From Paenibacillus endoradicis (GTDB taxonomy: Bacteria; Bacillota; Bacilli; Paenibacillales; Paenibacillaceae), in NCBI RefSeq assembly GCF_024721975.1, contig NZ_JANQBB010000002.1, positions 806,001-870,000 of the forward strand: a stretch of 64,000 nucleotides of DNA, written 5' to 3'. The number at the start of each line of letters is the position of its first letter. The stretch's first letter is position 1. The notes under the pieces are model-generated. The model worked only from the letters and a program-made list of their open reading frames with translations, searched no databases and was not told the DNA's origin. Below are positions 27,665-36,725 of the stretch, piece after piece. The translations under genes and the position numbers were made by a program.

Positions 27665-28418
27665 GGTTATCCCTCCCGTGTCCAAGATATACTTCTGACA
27701 CGACCTTATCACTTTGAACTTCTTGCATTGTCCCTTCTTTCAGCAGTCTCCCTTCATGCATAACGGTTACCTTTGTCGCAAAACTTCTTACAAAGTCCAT
27801 ATCATGCTCAACAACGACAACTGTTCGTTCTTTCGTTATCTCTTGAAGTAACTCACCTGTCTTCTCCGTCTCGGTATCTGTCATTCCAGCAACAGGCTCA
27901 TCTAATAGTAGAAGCATAGGTTCTTGCATTAGCATCATACCAATTTCAAGCCACTGTTTCTGTCCATGAGATAAGCCTCCAGCAACGGTTGCTGCACGAT
28001 GAGAAAGTCCAATCATATCGAGTTGACGCATAATTCGAATATGATCTTCCTGTGATAATTTTGCTCGTAATGTAGCTACAACGCTACGGTTTTGACTCAT
28101 TGCTAATTCTAAGTTCTCATACACAGTTAGACCAAAAAAGATCGATGGCGCTTGAAATTTACGTCCAATTCCTAACTCAGCTATTTGGTATTCTTTCTTT
28201 CTACCAATATCAATATCACCATTAAAGCGAAGCATTCCTGATGCAGGCTTAACTTTCCCACAAATAACATCTAACATCGTCGTTTTACCTGCACCATTGG
28301 GACCAATTAGAAATCTAAGTTCACCAGGCATTAACTCCAAATTCATCCCATTAACCGCTTTGAAGCCATCAAACGCTACTGTCACTTTCTCGCAAGACAG
28401 AATAGGTACTGTTGTCAT
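27651..28418 (-). CDS. urtD: Urea ABC transporter ATPase UrtD
   Basis: 255-residue LivG-type ATPase with Walker A 'GPNGAGKTT', 'GLSHGQKQWLEIGMML' (signature with His in place of the second Gly, usual for UrtD) and Walker B 'LLLLDEPVAGMTD'. 'FDGFKAVNGMNLELMPGELR' is characteristic of UrtD. ATG at 28418 follows AGGAGG at 12 nt; it overlaps the end of urtC by 50 nt. Confidence 0.9.
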   Translation of the reverse strand: MTTVPILSCEKVTVAFDGFKAVNGMNLELMPGELRFLIGPNGAGKTTMLDVICGKVKPASGMLRFNGDIDIGRKKEYQIAELGIGRKFQAPSIFFGLTVYENLELAMSQNRSVVATLRAKLSQEDHIRIMRQLDMIGLSHRAATVAGGLSHGQKQWLEIGMMLMQEPMLLLLDEPVAGMTDTETEKTGELLQEITKERTVVVVEHDMDFVRSFATKVTVMHEGRLLKEGTMQEVQSDKVVSEVYLGHGRDNLAVS

Positions 28419-29481
28419 CTTTACCAAGCCTCCTCTTAATTCTTGCAACAATTTGCTGAGACAATCCCACTAACCCTTTTGGTAAAAATACGACTACGAT
28501 GACGAATAATGCTCCCATGAAAAATAACCAAGTATCAGGGAAAGTTTCACTTAACCCACTCTTCGCAGCATTTACGACAATAGCTCCTATAACTGCACCA
28601 ATTAATGAACCACGACCACCTAGCGCTACCCATAATACAATTTCAATAGACGGAATAATCCCCATTGATGTTGGCGATATAATGCCCACATGTAGTACGA
28701 ATAACATACCTGCTAACCCAGCAATTCCCGCTGATACACAGAATACGAATAGTTGATAGCTTGAAGGATTATAACCGATAAATCTGGCACGATTCTCTGC
28801 ATCACGTACTGCTCTGAGCACACGTCCTGAACGACTTTTCACTAGCTTCTGACATATGAAAAATACTACGATTAGCATAATTAACGTGACCCAATACAAT
28901 ACAACCTTTGTCGATTGTTCCTTTAATGCAAAGCCAAATATCGTCTGAAAACCTGTAATACCATTCGTTCCACCAGTGTACTGCTGTTGACCGATAAATA
29001 ACGTTGTCATAATGATAACGAGTGCTTGTGTTAATATCGTAAAATACACACCGCGTATCCGATTTCGAAAAGTAAAAAATCCTAATATAAAAGCGACTGC
29101 CATCGGAACTAGAATACCTGCTGGTATCGCAAAAGCTGCATGTTCGAATGGCTTCCAAAACCAAGGGATTTCATTCAAACCGCTCCAACTCATAAAGTCA
29201 GGCAATTTCCCACCTGTTGCCTCTAATTTCAAAAACATCGCCATACAATAAGCACCTAGACCAAAAAACACACCATGCCCTAAACTTAAAATACCTGTGT
29301 AACCCCATATTAAATCTAATCCAATTGCCACAATCGCGAAAGCAAGAAATTTTGCAAGTAAACTAAGACGAAAATCTGATAACATAAGAGGCGCAAATAA
29401 CAACAAAGCTACAACTATACTATAGGTTACTGAAAGGATTATTTTTTTCCTCAGTGGTGAGTTAATACTTTGTAGGATCAA
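28369..29481 (-). CDS. urtC: Urea ABC transporter permease UrtC
   Basis: 370-residue LivM-type permease with about nine to ten membrane helices and the conserved 'LIWGYTGILSLGHGVFFGLGAY' region (read in pieces). UrtC and UrtB together form the membrane channel. TTG start at 29481 with GGGGGA upstream. Operon order urtB-urtC-urtD-urtE is canonical. Confidence 0.9.
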   Translation of the reverse strand: MILQSINSPLRKKIILSVTYSIVVALLLFAPLMLSDFRLSLLAKFLAFAIVAIGLDLIWGYTGILSLGHGVFFGLGAYCMAMFLKLEATGGKLPDFMSWSGLNEIPWFWKPFEHAAFAIPAGILVPMAVAFILGFFTFRNRIRGVYFTILTQALVIIMTTLFIGQQQYTGGTNGITGFQTIFGFALKEQSTKVVLYWVTLIMLIVVFFICQKLVKSRSGRVLRAVRDAENRARFIGYNPSSYQLFVFCVSAGIAGLAGMLFVLHVGIISPTSMGIIPSIEIVLWVALGGRGSLIGAVIGAIVVNAAKSGLSETFPDTWLFFMGALFVIVVVFLPKGLVGLSQQIVARIKRRLGKDDNSTYSVLRESDSSV

Positions 29482-29494
29482 TTCAAGTCCCCCT

Positions 29495-30400
29495 CTAATC
29501 TAAAGACCTTGTTCTCATAGCAACAAGCCCTTTCGGCTTCCACTGTAAGAATGCAATAATAACAATAAATACGAGAACTTTTCCAATAGAGGCATTCGTC
29601 CAGTATTCAAAGAACGTGCCTGTGATCCCAATTCCAAACGCGCCAACAACAGAGCCAATTAATTTTCCTACCCCACCTAATACAACAACCATAAATGCGT
29701 CGATAATATAATACGTACCTAGAGATGGGCCAATAGAACCAAGTAAAGTAATAGCACAACCTGCGATTCCGGCAATTCCTGAACCGATGGCAAACGTAAC
29801 GGAATCTACCCGTCTTGTAGAAACACCGAGACAAGCAGCCATTTCACGATTTTGCATTACTGCTCTCATTCTTCTTCCCGCGTTACTACGATATATGAAT
29901 AAATACATAGCAACTAATACAACAGTAACAAGTGCAATAATGAATAGACGTTTATATGGTAAGAAAATTCCGTTCATTACTTCGAGTCCGCCATTCAGCC
30001 ACTCAGGAGATACAACTGCAACATTCGGTGCACCGAATATAGATCTTGCCAATTGTTGCAGAACTAACCCCACTCCCCATGTTGCAAGTAAACTATCTAA
30101 GGGACGACCATATAGGAAACGAATCAAGCTAATTTCAAGCACATAACCAAAAATAAAGGCAATAAAAAATGCGATTGGAATTGAAATAAGGAAGTAGTAA
30201 CCGAATAAGCTAGCAGGAAAAATAGCTGAGAATATTTGTTGTGTAACATATGTTGCATAAGCTCCAATCATAATAAACTCACCATGAGCCATATTAATAA
30301 CATTCATTAATCCAAACGTAATCGCTAGCCCTAATGCGATTAATAATAATATTGAGCTGACACTTATGCCGTTGAAGAGTTGTAGGAGTTGGACCTCCAT
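29495..30400 (-). CDS. urtB: Urea ABC transporter permease UrtB
   Basis: 301-residue LivH-type permease, about eight membrane helices, with '[19 protein letters not shown]' and '[19 protein letters not shown]', both typical of UrtB. GGAAGGGAG lies before the ATG. It is separated from urtA by about 500 nt that contain two repeat elements and a hairpin, so urtA may be expressed more strongly than the membrane and ATPase genes. Confidence 0.9.
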   Translation of the reverse strand: MEVQLLQLFNGISVSSILLLIALGLAITFGLMNVINMAHGEFIMIGAYATYVTQQIFSAIFPASLFGYYFLISIPIAFFIAFIFGYVLEISLIRFLYGRPLDSLLATWGVGLVLQQLARSIFGAPNVAVVSPEWLNGGLEVMNGIFLPYKRLFIIALVTVVLVAMYLFIYRSNAGRRMRAVMQNREMAACLGVSTRRVDSVTFAIGSGIAGIAGCAITLLGSIGPSLGTYYIIDAFMVVVLGGVGKLIGSVVGAFGIGITGTFFEYWTNASIGKVLVFIVIIAFLQWKPKGLVAMRTRSLD

Positions 30401-30440
30401 ATACGTCGACTCCCTTCCTTAGAGGATGTTCAACTAACTA

Positions 30441-30586
30441 ACTTGTGATCACGATGATTATGCTATTGATGCTTATACGACTTCGAATATGGCATTCATC
30501 GGAAGACTGCGGTACTCGTGTACCAGTAACGTACACTCTGCTCCTCGTTTTCCTAACTTCTTGCCATCTTCTTGGTGCTGACAAGT
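30441..30586. repeat. Dispersed repeat element, copy 1
   Basis: About 146 bp in the urtA-urtB gap, starting ACTTGTGATCACGATGA and ending CTTGGTGCTGACAAGT. About two-thirds identical by eye to copy 2 twenty-four bases further on, and to an inverted copy at 46591. Ends ACTTGT/ACAAGT are inverted repeats. No reading frame is shared between copies. Confidence 0.75.
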
Positions 30587-30610
30587 GAGTTATTTGAACT
30601 CTATTTTTCA

Positions 30611-30759
30611 TTCACTTGTGATCACGATGATTATGCTTCGTAGATTACTCGACTACGAATATGAGTTTCATCGCTCGTTCTGGTGCTCACGTACCCACTA
30701 CGTACGCTCGGCTCCTCACTCTCTAGCTTCAACTCATCTTCTTGGTGCTGACAAGTGAA
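30611..30759. repeat. Dispersed repeat element, copy 2, with terminal inverted repeats
   Basis: 149 bp bounded by perfect 9-bp inverted repeats TTCACTTGT (30611-30619) and ACAAGTGAA (30751-30759), with an internal 7-bp inverted repeat TTCGTAG/CTACGAA. Same orientation as copy 1. Could be a MITE-like element or a structured RNA; no transposase is nearby. Confidence 0.78.
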
Positions 30760-30845
30760 TTTTCGAGGATGATTAATTCCTTAAGATACTGTCGCGATTC
30801 TGTGCCAAATTTTTACTTGTCACATAATATAGCTTTTAATGTGAT

Positions 30846-30884
30846 GGTAGTAGATTCAGCAACCTAACAGCAAAATCTACTACC
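30846..30884 (-). terminator. Hairpin after urtA, probable attenuating terminator
   Basis: 11-bp perfect stem (30846-30856 with 30874-30884) 16 nt beyond the urtA stop. There is no strong T-run on the minus strand, so partial termination or mRNA stabilisation of the urtA segment is likelier than full stop. Confidence 0.55.
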
Positions 30885-30899
30885 TTCATTATTTTTCTG

Positions 30900-32153
30900 T
30901 TATTCAGATAATCCCGTTGCCCAATCATAGCCCTTCAGATATGGATCTGGTTTCACTGGCTCAGCAGTGCTATATAATTCTTTGAACATTCCATCAGTTT
31001 GCACTTCACCAATTAGCACTTTTTTGTAAATATGTTGTGTTTCTCCGTCAATCGTAACTTTACCTTCAGGTGCATTGAATTCAATGCCAGCAGCAGCAGC
31101 TCTTACTTTATCAACATCTGTTGAACCTGCCTTCTCTACTGCAGCAGCCCATAGATAAACTGCAATATAACCAGCTTCAATTGGATCTGCCGTTACGCGA
31201 TCTGCACCGTATGCTGCTTTATAAGCCTCTACGAATGTAGTATTTTCAGGAGTATCTGTCGTTTGATAATAATTCCATGCTGCTAGATGACCCGCTAGAA
31301 CATCAGTACCAATTCCACGAATCTCTTCCTCAGCGACACTTACAGACAAAGTCGTTAGATCACTTGCCGAAATACCTGCATCTTTTAATTGTTTGAAAAA
31401 CGCAACGTTACTATCACCATTTAATGTGTTGAACACGATATCTGGTTTCGCTTCTTTAATCTTGCTAATTACTGTACTGTAATCTGTATATCCAAGCGGT
31501 GTATATTCTTCAGCTACAACTTCTCCGCCAGAAGCTTCTAGTTGTGCTTTAATAATTTTGTTAGCGGTACGTGGGAATACATAATCAGAACCTAATAAGA
31601 AGAAACTCGTACCACGGTTTTCAAGTAACCATTCAACCGCAGGCACAATTTGTTGATTCGTAGTAGCGCCAGTGTAGAATATATTTGGAGAAGATTCCAA
31701 ACCTTCATATTGTACTGGGTACCAAAGTAGGCCGTTTAGCTCTTCAAACACCGGTAACATTGCTTTCCGACTTGCTGAAGTCCATCCACCGAAAACAGTA
31801 GCTACTTCGTCTTGTTGAAGTAGCTTTTTCGCTTTTTCAGCAAACGTCGGCCAATCAGAAGCTCCATCCTCAACAACAGCCTCAATTTGCTTACCAAGTA
31901 CACCACCAGCTGCGTTAATTTCGTTAATTGCCATCATTTCAGCATCTTTAACAGAAACTTCACTAATTGCCATCGTTCCACTTAACGAATGAAGAATCCC
32001 CACTTTAATTGTATCCCCTGATTCTGTTGTTGATCCTGTTGTTTCTGGTGTAGCTGTTGGAGTAACAGCAGAACCATTGTTACTACATCCTGTTACAACC
32101 ATACATGCTACAACTACCAATGCCATCACACTACTCCATGTTTTTTTCTTCAT
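30900..32153 (-). CDS. urtA: Urea ABC transporter substrate-binding lipoprotein UrtA
   Basis: 417-residue Leu/Ile/Val-family binding protein with lipobox '[10 protein letters not shown]', a short Thr-rich linker, and UrtA motifs '[17 protein letters not shown]', '[20 protein letters not shown]' and 'LWYPVQYEG'. It binds urea on the outer face and passes it to UrtBC. Start is the ATG at 32153 with GGGAG upstream. First gene of the urt operon, with its own promoter and a GlnR/TnrA-like box, divergent from ureA. Confidence 0.92.
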   Translation of the reverse strand: MKKKTWSSVMALVVVACMVVTGCSNNGSAVTPTATPETTGSTTESGDTIKVGILHSLSGTMAISEVSVKDAEMMAINEINAAGGVLGKQIEAVVEDGASDWPTFAEKAKKLLQQDEVATVFGGWTSASRKAMLPVFEELNGLLWYPVQYEGLESSPNIFYTGATTNQQIVPAVEWLLENRGTSFFLLGSDYVFPRTANKIIKAQLEASGGEVVAEEYTPLGYTDYSTVISKIKEAKPDIVFNTLNGDSNVAFFKQLKDAGISASDLTTLSVSVAEEEIRGIGTDVLAGHLAAWNYYQTTDTPENTTFVEAYKAAYGADRVTADPIEAGYIAVYLWAAAVEKAGSTDVDKVRAAAAGIEFNAPEGKVTIDGETQHIYKKVLIGEVQTDGMFKELYSTAEPVKPDPYLKGYDWATGLSE

Positions 32154-32234
32154 TACTCCACTCCCTTTTCCCATTTGATATTGCTTGTTTATCGAACATT
32201 CTCTCTTTTTTTACGTTTAATGTTCGTATTTCCA

Positions 32235-32263
32235 ATTATAGGAACGTTTTCCCCTTACGTCAA
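32235..32263 (-). promoter_or_regulatory. urtA promoter
   Basis: On the minus strand, -35 TTGACG (32263-32258) and -10 TATAAT (32240-32235) with 17-nt spacing; predicted start near 32228, about 75 nt before the urtA ATG. Confidence 0.7.
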
Positions 32264-32274
32264 TATAGTTTACA
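32258..32274 (-). promoter_or_regulatory. GlnR/TnrA-type box at the urtA promoter
   Basis: TGTAAACTATATTGACG on the minus strand fits TGTNA-N7-TNACA with one mismatch at the last base. It overlaps the -35 hexamer, so nitrogen-status control of urea import is likely. Confidence 0.55.
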
Positions 32275-32361
32275 TAAAAATCTATTTTTAGTTCACGATT
32301 ATTTATTTCTATCAAAAATAGGTATAAAAGTACAAATGATTGTTTCATTACTGTATGCTAA

Positions 32362-32378
32362 TGTCACATATGTTGACA
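32362..32378 (+). promoter_or_regulatory. GlnR/TnrA-type box at the ureA promoter
   Basis: TGTCACATATGTTGACA matches TGTNA-N7-TNACA at all defined positions. It abuts the predicted -10 TATAAT (32379-32384), placing it between the -35 and -10, a position suited to repression by GlnR when nitrogen is ample. In B. subtilis ureABC is likewise under GlnR/TnrA. Confidence 0.72.
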
Positions 32379-32384
32379 TATAAT
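32379..32384 (+). promoter_or_regulatory. ureA promoter -10 element
   Basis: TATAAT perfect hexamer; start near 32391, just before the AGGTG ribosome site at 32404-32410. No good -35 is visible 17 nt upstream, so an activator or the overlapping GlnR/TnrA site likely governs output. A -35/-10 pair placed later would begin inside the ribosome site and was discarded. Confidence 0.55.
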
Positions 32385-32420
32385 ACTATTTGATTACACT
32401 AATGGAGGTGATTTCCAACC

Positions 32421-32726
32421 ATGCACTTAACTGATCGTGAGAGAGAGAAGCTTTTAATCAGTTACGCGGCTGATCTTTCTCGTATGCGAATGAATAAAGG
32501 AATTAGACTTAACTACCCTGAAGCGATGTCCATTATTATTTCTGAGGTTATGGAGGGCGCTCGTGAAGGTAAAACTGTTGCCGAGCTAATGTCTTATGGG
32601 GGAACAATACTGACAAAAGCGCAATGTATGGAAGGTATTCCAGATATGATCACTGAGGTACAAGTGGAGGCAACTTTTCCTGATGGTACAAAGTTAGTAA
32701 CGATACATGAACCGATTAGACAGTAA
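32421..32726 (+). CDS. ureA: Urease gamma subunit
   Basis: 101 residues, full length for UreA, with '[19 protein letters not shown]' at the N terminus and '[19 protein letters not shown]'. Structural subunit of the (alpha-beta-gamma)3 urease. GGAGGTG lies 12 nt before the ATG. First gene of ureABC-F-G-D. Confidence 0.95.
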   Translation: MHLTDREREKLLISYAADLSRMRMNKGIRLNYPEAMSIIISEVMEGAREGKTVAELMSYGGTILTKAQCMEGIPDMITEVQVEATFPDGTKLVTIHEPIRQ

Positions 32727-32746
32727 CAACGAAAGGAGCCACGAAT

Positions 32747-33124
32747 ATGATTCCTGGAGAATATCGCATAGCTGAAGGATATATAGAAATCAATAGTGGT
32801 CGTAGCACTACCTCTCTTATCGTAATTAACCAAGGCGATCGCCCTATTCAAATTGGTTCTCACTTTCACTTCTATGAAGTTAATCGTTCACTTGCATTCG
32901 ATCGTGTATTAGCTTTCGGCATGCGTCTGAATATACCCGCTGGCACCGCCGTTCGATTCGAACCAGGTGAAGAAAAACCTGTTGAATTGGTTGCTTTAGG
33001 TGGAACAAGAGAAGTATATGGCCTGAATCATTTAACAAGCGGAAAAGCAATAAGTTTTGATGATGATCCCGAGTTAAAGGAACGTCTTATGCACTGGAAG
33101 GAGGGCAAAGTACTCCATGGCTAG
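32747..33124 (+). CDS. ureB: Urease beta subunit
   Basis: 125 residues, typical UreB: '[19 protein letters not shown]', '[18 protein letters not shown]', '[18 protein letters not shown]'. Beta-rich structural subunit. Its end overlaps ureC by 8 nt, so the two are translationally coupled. Confidence 0.95.
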   Translation: MIPGEYRIAEGYIEINSGRSTTSLIVINQGDRPIQIGSHFHFYEVNRSLAFDRVLAFGMRLNIPAGTAVRFEPGEEKPVELVALGGTREVYGLNHLTSGKAISFDDDPELKERLMHWKEGKVLHG

Positions 33125-34820
33125 AATGACCAAAACACAATATGCTTCAATATTTGGACCTACGACTGGTGATGCAGTTAGACTAGCTGATACAGAACTA
33201 TGGGCAACGATTGAGCAAGATTACACAGTTTACGGCGATGAATGTAAATTTGGTGGGGGTAAAGTTATTCGAGATGGTATGGGGCAATCCGCACGTATTA
33301 CACGTGCCCAAGGAGCGCTTGATCTTCTCATTACTAACGCCATCATCATGGATCATTGGGGAATTATAAAAGCAGATATAGGAATTAGAGATGGTGTCAT
33401 TGTCGGCATTGGTAAAGCAGGTAATCCTGATACGATGGACGGTGTACATCCACAACTAATTGTTGGTGCATCAACAGAAGTCATTGCTGGTGAAGGAAAA
33501 ATCGTAACAGCGGGCGGTATTGATACCCATATTCATTTTATTTGTCCGCAACAGATTGAAACAGCGCTTGCCTCTGGAATTACGACGATGATTGGTGGAG
33601 GTACTGGTCCCGCTACAGGAACCAATGCTACAACATGTACATCTGGTGCATGGAACATTCACCAGATGCTCTTAGCTGTAGAAGCATTCCCTATGAACAT
33701 TGGCTTACTCGGTAAAGGAAACTGCTCTACGCCAGAACCGCTAATTGAGCAGATCGAAGCTGGAGCTATCGGTTTGAAGCTTCATGAAGATTGGGGAACT
33801 ACTCCCGCTTCAATAGATACTTGTCTTACTGTTGCTGATCAATATGACATTCAAGTCGCTATTCATACCGATACTTTGAATGAATCGGGGTTTGTAGAAG
33901 ATACACTTGCAGCCATAAAAGGTCGCACGATCCATACTTACCATACTGAGGGTGCTGGTGGTGGTCATGCTCCAGATATTATTACTGCAGCTGGACATAT
34001 GAACGTGATTCCTTCATCAACTAACCCTACTCGTCCATTTACAATTAATACAATTGAAGAGCATCTTGATATGTTAATGGTGTGCCATCATCTAGATAGT
34101 TCCATACCTGAGGATGTCGCGTTTGCCGATTCTAGAATTAGACCAGAGACAATTGCTGCCGAAGACATTTTACATGATCTCGGTGTGTTCAGTATTATTA
34201 GCTCTGATTCTCAAGCAATGGGACGTGTTGGCGAAGTCATTACTCGTACTTGGCAAACTGCCGACAAAATGAAACAGCAACGCGGTTCTGAGGAACTAAG
34301 CGACAACTTCCGTATTAAGCGTTATATTGCAAAATATACGATTAATCCTGCAATTGCACACGGAATCTCAGATCTAGTTGGCTCTATTGAAGTTGGTAAA
34401 TGGGCCGATCTTGTTCTATGGCAACCCTCCTTCTTCGGAGTTAAACCTGAGATGATCTTAAAAGGTGGGTTTATCGCTTACTCACAGATGGGTGATCCTA
34501 ATGCTTCCATCCCAACACCTCAGCCTGTATTTGGCCGCTCGATGTTCGGATCATTCGGAAAAGCTGTTGCTCAAGGCTCCTTTACCTTTATCTCACAAGC
34601 AGCGTATCAAGCTGGCGTTCATGAACAACTAGGGCTACAAAAAAAAATAGCGGCTGTTCGTAACACAAGAACGATTAGCAAAAAAGATATGATTCATAAT
34701 AGTGAAACTCCACATATTGAAGTTAACCCCGAGACGTATGAGGTAAAAGTTGATGGTAAGCACATTACTTGCGAACCAGCCTCAATATTACCAATGGCTC
34801 AGCGTTATTATTTATTCTAA
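33117..34820 (+). CDS. ureC: Urease alpha (catalytic) subunit
   Basis: 567 residues, full length. Nickel ligands and catalytic residues are in place: '[14 protein letters not shown]' (two His), 'GLKLHEDWG' (carbamylated Lys and His), '[15 protein letters not shown]', 'MVCHHLD' (mobile-flap Cys-His) and '[12 protein letters not shown]' (Asp). Hydrolyses urea to ammonia and carbamate. Nothing suggests loss of activity. Confidence 0.97.
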   Translation: MARMTKTQYASIFGPTTGDAVRLADTELWATIEQDYTVYGDECKFGGGKVIRDGMGQSARITRAQGALDLLITNAIIMDHWGIIKADIGIRDGVIVGIGKAGNPDTMDGVHPQLIVGASTEVIAGEGKIVTAGGIDTHIHFICPQQIETALASGITTMIGGGTGPATGTNATTCTSGAWNIHQMLLAVEAFPMNIGLLGKGNCSTPEPLIEQIEAGAIGLKLHEDWGTTPASIDTCLTVADQYDIQVAIHTDTLNESGFVEDTLAAIKGRTIHTYHTEGAGGGHAPDIITAAGHMNVIPSSTNPTRPFTINTIEEHLDMLMVCHHLDSSIPEDVAFADSRIRPETIAAEDILHDLGVFSIISSDSQAMGRVGEVITRTWQTADKMKQQRGSEELSDNFRIKRYIAKYTINPAIAHGISDLVGSIEVGKWADLVLWQPSFFGVKPEMILKGGFIAYSQMGDPNASIPTPQPVFGRSMFGSFGKAVAQGSFTFISQAAYQAGVHEQLGLQKKIAAVRNTRTISKKDMIHNSETPHIEVNPETYEVKVDGKHITCEPASILPMAQRYYLF

Positions 34821-34884
34821 AATCTTATTCTAGATTACTTATTACAAATTTACTGATGCTTCATTCAGTGGAAGGGCGTTGCCT

Positions 34885-35580
34885 ATGATCCCCTCTCCTA
34901 CTTCCTTGCTCTCCTATGTACAACTATTAGATTCTGCATTACCGATCGGTGGCTTCTCGCATTCGTTCGGTTTGGAAACTTTTGTACAACGACATCATGT
35001 CACCACACTACAACAATTAGAACAATATATCGCTGGTCAAATTCATAGCTCTATCGTCCCAATGGATGCGATCACAATCAGTTGCATCTATACAGCACTT
35101 CAAGAGAATGATGATAAGCAGATCGCACAATTAGATAGTATATTTCATACCCAGCGCTCACCTCGCGAAACGCGTCATGGTATGCACAAAATGGGTAAAA
35201 GATTAATTAAACTCGGTAAATCCCTCTATCCTGAAGCTAAATTAGATAAGTTAGAACACATACTTGCTCAACATGGAGGCTATGGAACATTTCCCATTGT
35301 ATTTACATGGATAACTTGGCATCTCGATATCGATGTTAATACCGCTGTCCATGGCTATCTATACACGAGTATTCAAACAATGGTCAATAGCGGCATTCGT
35401 TTAATGTCGATGGGGCAAACCGATGGACAGTTATTAATTCGCCGTATGCAACAATATGCGGTGGAGGAATGGTCGGAATTGTGTAAGCATAATATTTCGA
35501 AGCCATTCAGCTTCTCAGCGGTGCATGATATTTTGGCGATGGAACATGAAACATTATATTCAAGATTATTTATGTCATAA
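34885..35580 (+). CDS. ureF: Urease accessory protein UreF
   Basis: 231 residues. 'LLDSALPIGGFSHSFGLETFVQ' (in pieces) is the UreF hallmark, and the helical body matches length. UreF, with UreD and UreG, forms the complex delivering nickel to apo-urease. The ATG at 34885 has GGAAGGG at 8 nt; a TTG two codons earlier is too close. UreE, which normally precedes ureF, is missing; 431 nt with small tandem frames follow. Confidence 0.9.
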   Translation: MIPSPTSLLSYVQLLDSALPIGGFSHSFGLETFVQRHHVTTLQQLEQYIAGQIHSSIVPMDAITISCIYTALQENDDKQIAQLDSIFHTQRSPRETRHGMHKMGKRLIKLGKSLYPEAKLDKLEHILAQHGGYGTFPIVFTWITWHLDIDVNTAVHGYLYTSIQTMVNSGIRLMSMGQTDGQLLIRRMQQYAVEEWSELCKHNISKPFSFSAVHDILAMEHETLYSRLFMS

Positions 35581-35605
35581 ATGATATTGCAATGTTTGAT
35601 GTAAT

Positions 35606-35630
35606 GAATAGTTATCGTTAATAACTATTC
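35606..35630. other. Perfect 10-bp hairpin after ureF
   Basis: GAATAGTTAT (35606-35615) pairs with ATAACTATTC (35621-35630) around CGTTA. There is no following T-run, so it looks like an mRNA processing or stability hairpin rather than a terminator, 25 nt past the ureF stop. Confidence 0.6.
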
Positions 35631-35666
35631 ACATAGCTAACTGCTAATGGCATCAATGATTCACAT

Positions 35667-35798
35667 ATGAAAAGTTTTGTTTATGCTTCCGATGAAATTT
35701 TTCATTTACTAGAAGCATACCATGATGTTAATGAAAAATTAGATTTTGCTTTCGATGCTACTTTTCATTTGCGAGATGTAGTATCGAGAAGAAAATGA
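35667..35798 (+). CDS. Small ORF, tandem copy 1 (43 aa), unknown
   Basis: Encodes 43 residues beginning [18 protein letters not shown] and ending VVSRRK. I do not recognise it. It contains three His, four Asp and four Glu and looks mainly helical. Its TGA stop overlaps the ATG of the second copy (ATGA). No convincing Shine-Dalgarno precedes this first ATG, which weakens the coding claim; translation could follow ureF. It lies where ureE would be expected. The same DNA also folds into two hairpins, so an RNA element is the main alternative. Confidence 0.4.
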   Translation: MKSFVYASDEIFHLLEAYHDVNEKLDFAFDATFHLRDVVSRRK

Positions 35799-35926
35799 AA
35801 AGTTTTGTTTATGCTTCCGATGCGATTTTTCATTTACTGGAAGCATACCATGATGTTAATGAAAAATTAGATTTTGCTTTCGATGCTACTTTTCATTTGC
35901 GAGATATAGTATCGAGAAGAAAATGA
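35795..35926 (+). CDS. Small ORF, tandem copy 2 (43 aa), unknown
   Basis: Second copy of the 43-residue frame, differing from copy 1 by Glu-to-Ala at residue 10, Val-to-Ile at residue 38, and a silent Leu codon. Start overlaps the stop of copy 1 and its own stop overlaps the start of copy 3, both as ATGA. Upstream GAGAAGAAA is a weak ribosome site. Too few differences exist to judge selection on the protein. Confidence 0.4.
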   Translation: MKSFVYASDAIFHLLEAYHDVNEKLDFAFDATFHLRDIVSRRK

Positions 35927-36000
35927 AAAGTTTTGTTTATGCTTCCGATGCGATTTTTCATTTACTGGAAGCATACCATGATGTTAATGAAAAATTTTAG
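35923..36000 (+). CDS. Small ORF, tandem copy 3, shortened (25 aa)
   Basis: Same first 24 residues as copy 2, then Phe and TAG. The stop codon lies within the TTTTAGGAGG that forms the ureG ribosome site, with ureG starting 12 nt later. The arrangement would let ribosomes pass from the small frames into ureG, so coupling is possible even if the peptide itself does nothing. Confidence 0.35.
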   Translation: MKSFVYASDAIFHLLEAYHDVNEKF

Positions 36001-36011
36001 GAGGAATTATT

Positions 36012-36725
36012 ATGTGTCAAGGAGCTAATCATTCTCATGATCAGTGGGAAGCACCAGCAATTGTTTTAGATCGACCTATTCGAATTGGTATTGGTGGTCC
36101 TGTTGGATCGGGAAAGACTGCTTTAGTTGAGAAGTTGTCTAAAGCAATGAGGGATCACTATAGTTTAGGTGTTATTACGAATGATATATATACTGCTGAG
36201 GATGCCCGAATTCTAATTCGTGAAAATGCTTTGCCTGAAGAAAGAATTATCGGAGTGGAAACAGGCGGTTGTCCTCATACCGCTATTCGTGAAGATGCTT
36301 CTATGAACTTTGAAGCTGTAGAGGAACTTGAACAACGGTTTCCTGATCTTGAGATTATCTTCATTGAAAGTGGCGGCGATAATTTGGCAGCTGCTTTTAG
36401 TCCGGAACTTGTCGATCGCTTCATCTATATTATTGATGTGGCACAGGGGGAGAAGATTCCACGTAAAGGTGGACCCGGTATTATGCGTTCTGATCTCTTA
36501 ATTATTAATAAAATTGATCTCGCTCCATATGTCGGCGCAAGTCTTGAGGTTATGAAAACGGACACTGAAATGATGCGTGGTACTCGTCCGTATATCCTTT
36601 CAAATTTACGGGATGAAGTGGGTGTAAGTGAGATTATTCATTGGCTAGAACATCAACTTCCACATACTACTCAGCATCGCGTCCATCATCACCAAAATCA
36701 TGAACACCAGTCCACTCACCAGTAA
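36012..36725 (+). CDS. ureG: Urease accessory GTPase UreG with His-rich tail
   Basis: 237 residues. P-loop '[17 protein letters not shown]', '[15 protein letters not shown]' (metal-binding Cys-Pro-His), '[15 protein letters not shown]', and 'NKIDLA' for guanine. UreG uses GTP to drive nickel insertion into urease. The C-terminal tail '[16 protein letters not shown]' holds seven His in 16 residues; such tails are normally on UreE or on the N terminus of some UreG proteins. With ureE absent, it may store or collect nickel. AGGAGG lies 7 nt before the ATG. It overlaps ureD by 26 nt. Confidence 0.95.
   Translation: MCQGANHSHDQWEAPAIVLDRPIRIGIGGPVGSGKTALVEKLSKAMRDHYSLGVITNDIYTAEDARILIRENALPEERIIGVETGGCPHTAIREDASMNFEAVEELEQRFPDLEIIFIESGGDNLAAAFSPELVDRFIYIIDVAQGEKIPRKGGPGIMRSDLLIINKIDLAPYVGASLEVMKTDTEMMRGTRPYILSNLRDEVGVSEIIHWLEHQLPHTTQHRVHHHQNHEHQSTHQ

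Larger units (their letters stand above)
35669..36000 (+). repeat. 128-bp direct repeat, about 2.6 copies, between ureF and ureG
   Basis: Copies start at 35669, 35797 and 35925 and differ at only a few positions; the third is cut short at the ureG ribosome site. Each unit holds a long hairpin (TATGCTTC ... GAAGCATA enclosing GATGAAA/TTTCATT) and, in the full copies, a second stem (TTCGATGCTAC with GTAGTATCGAG, two G-U pairs). Confidence 0.95.

Noticed and set aside
32373..32400. Alternative ureA promoter using TTGACA at 32373 as -35
   Set aside because: Its start would fall inside or after the ureA ribosome site, so TATAAT at 32379 is the better -10.
35669..36000. Possible CRISPR or terminator array between ureF and ureG
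   Set aside because: Repeat is 128 bp with no spacers, and the hairpins lack T-runs.
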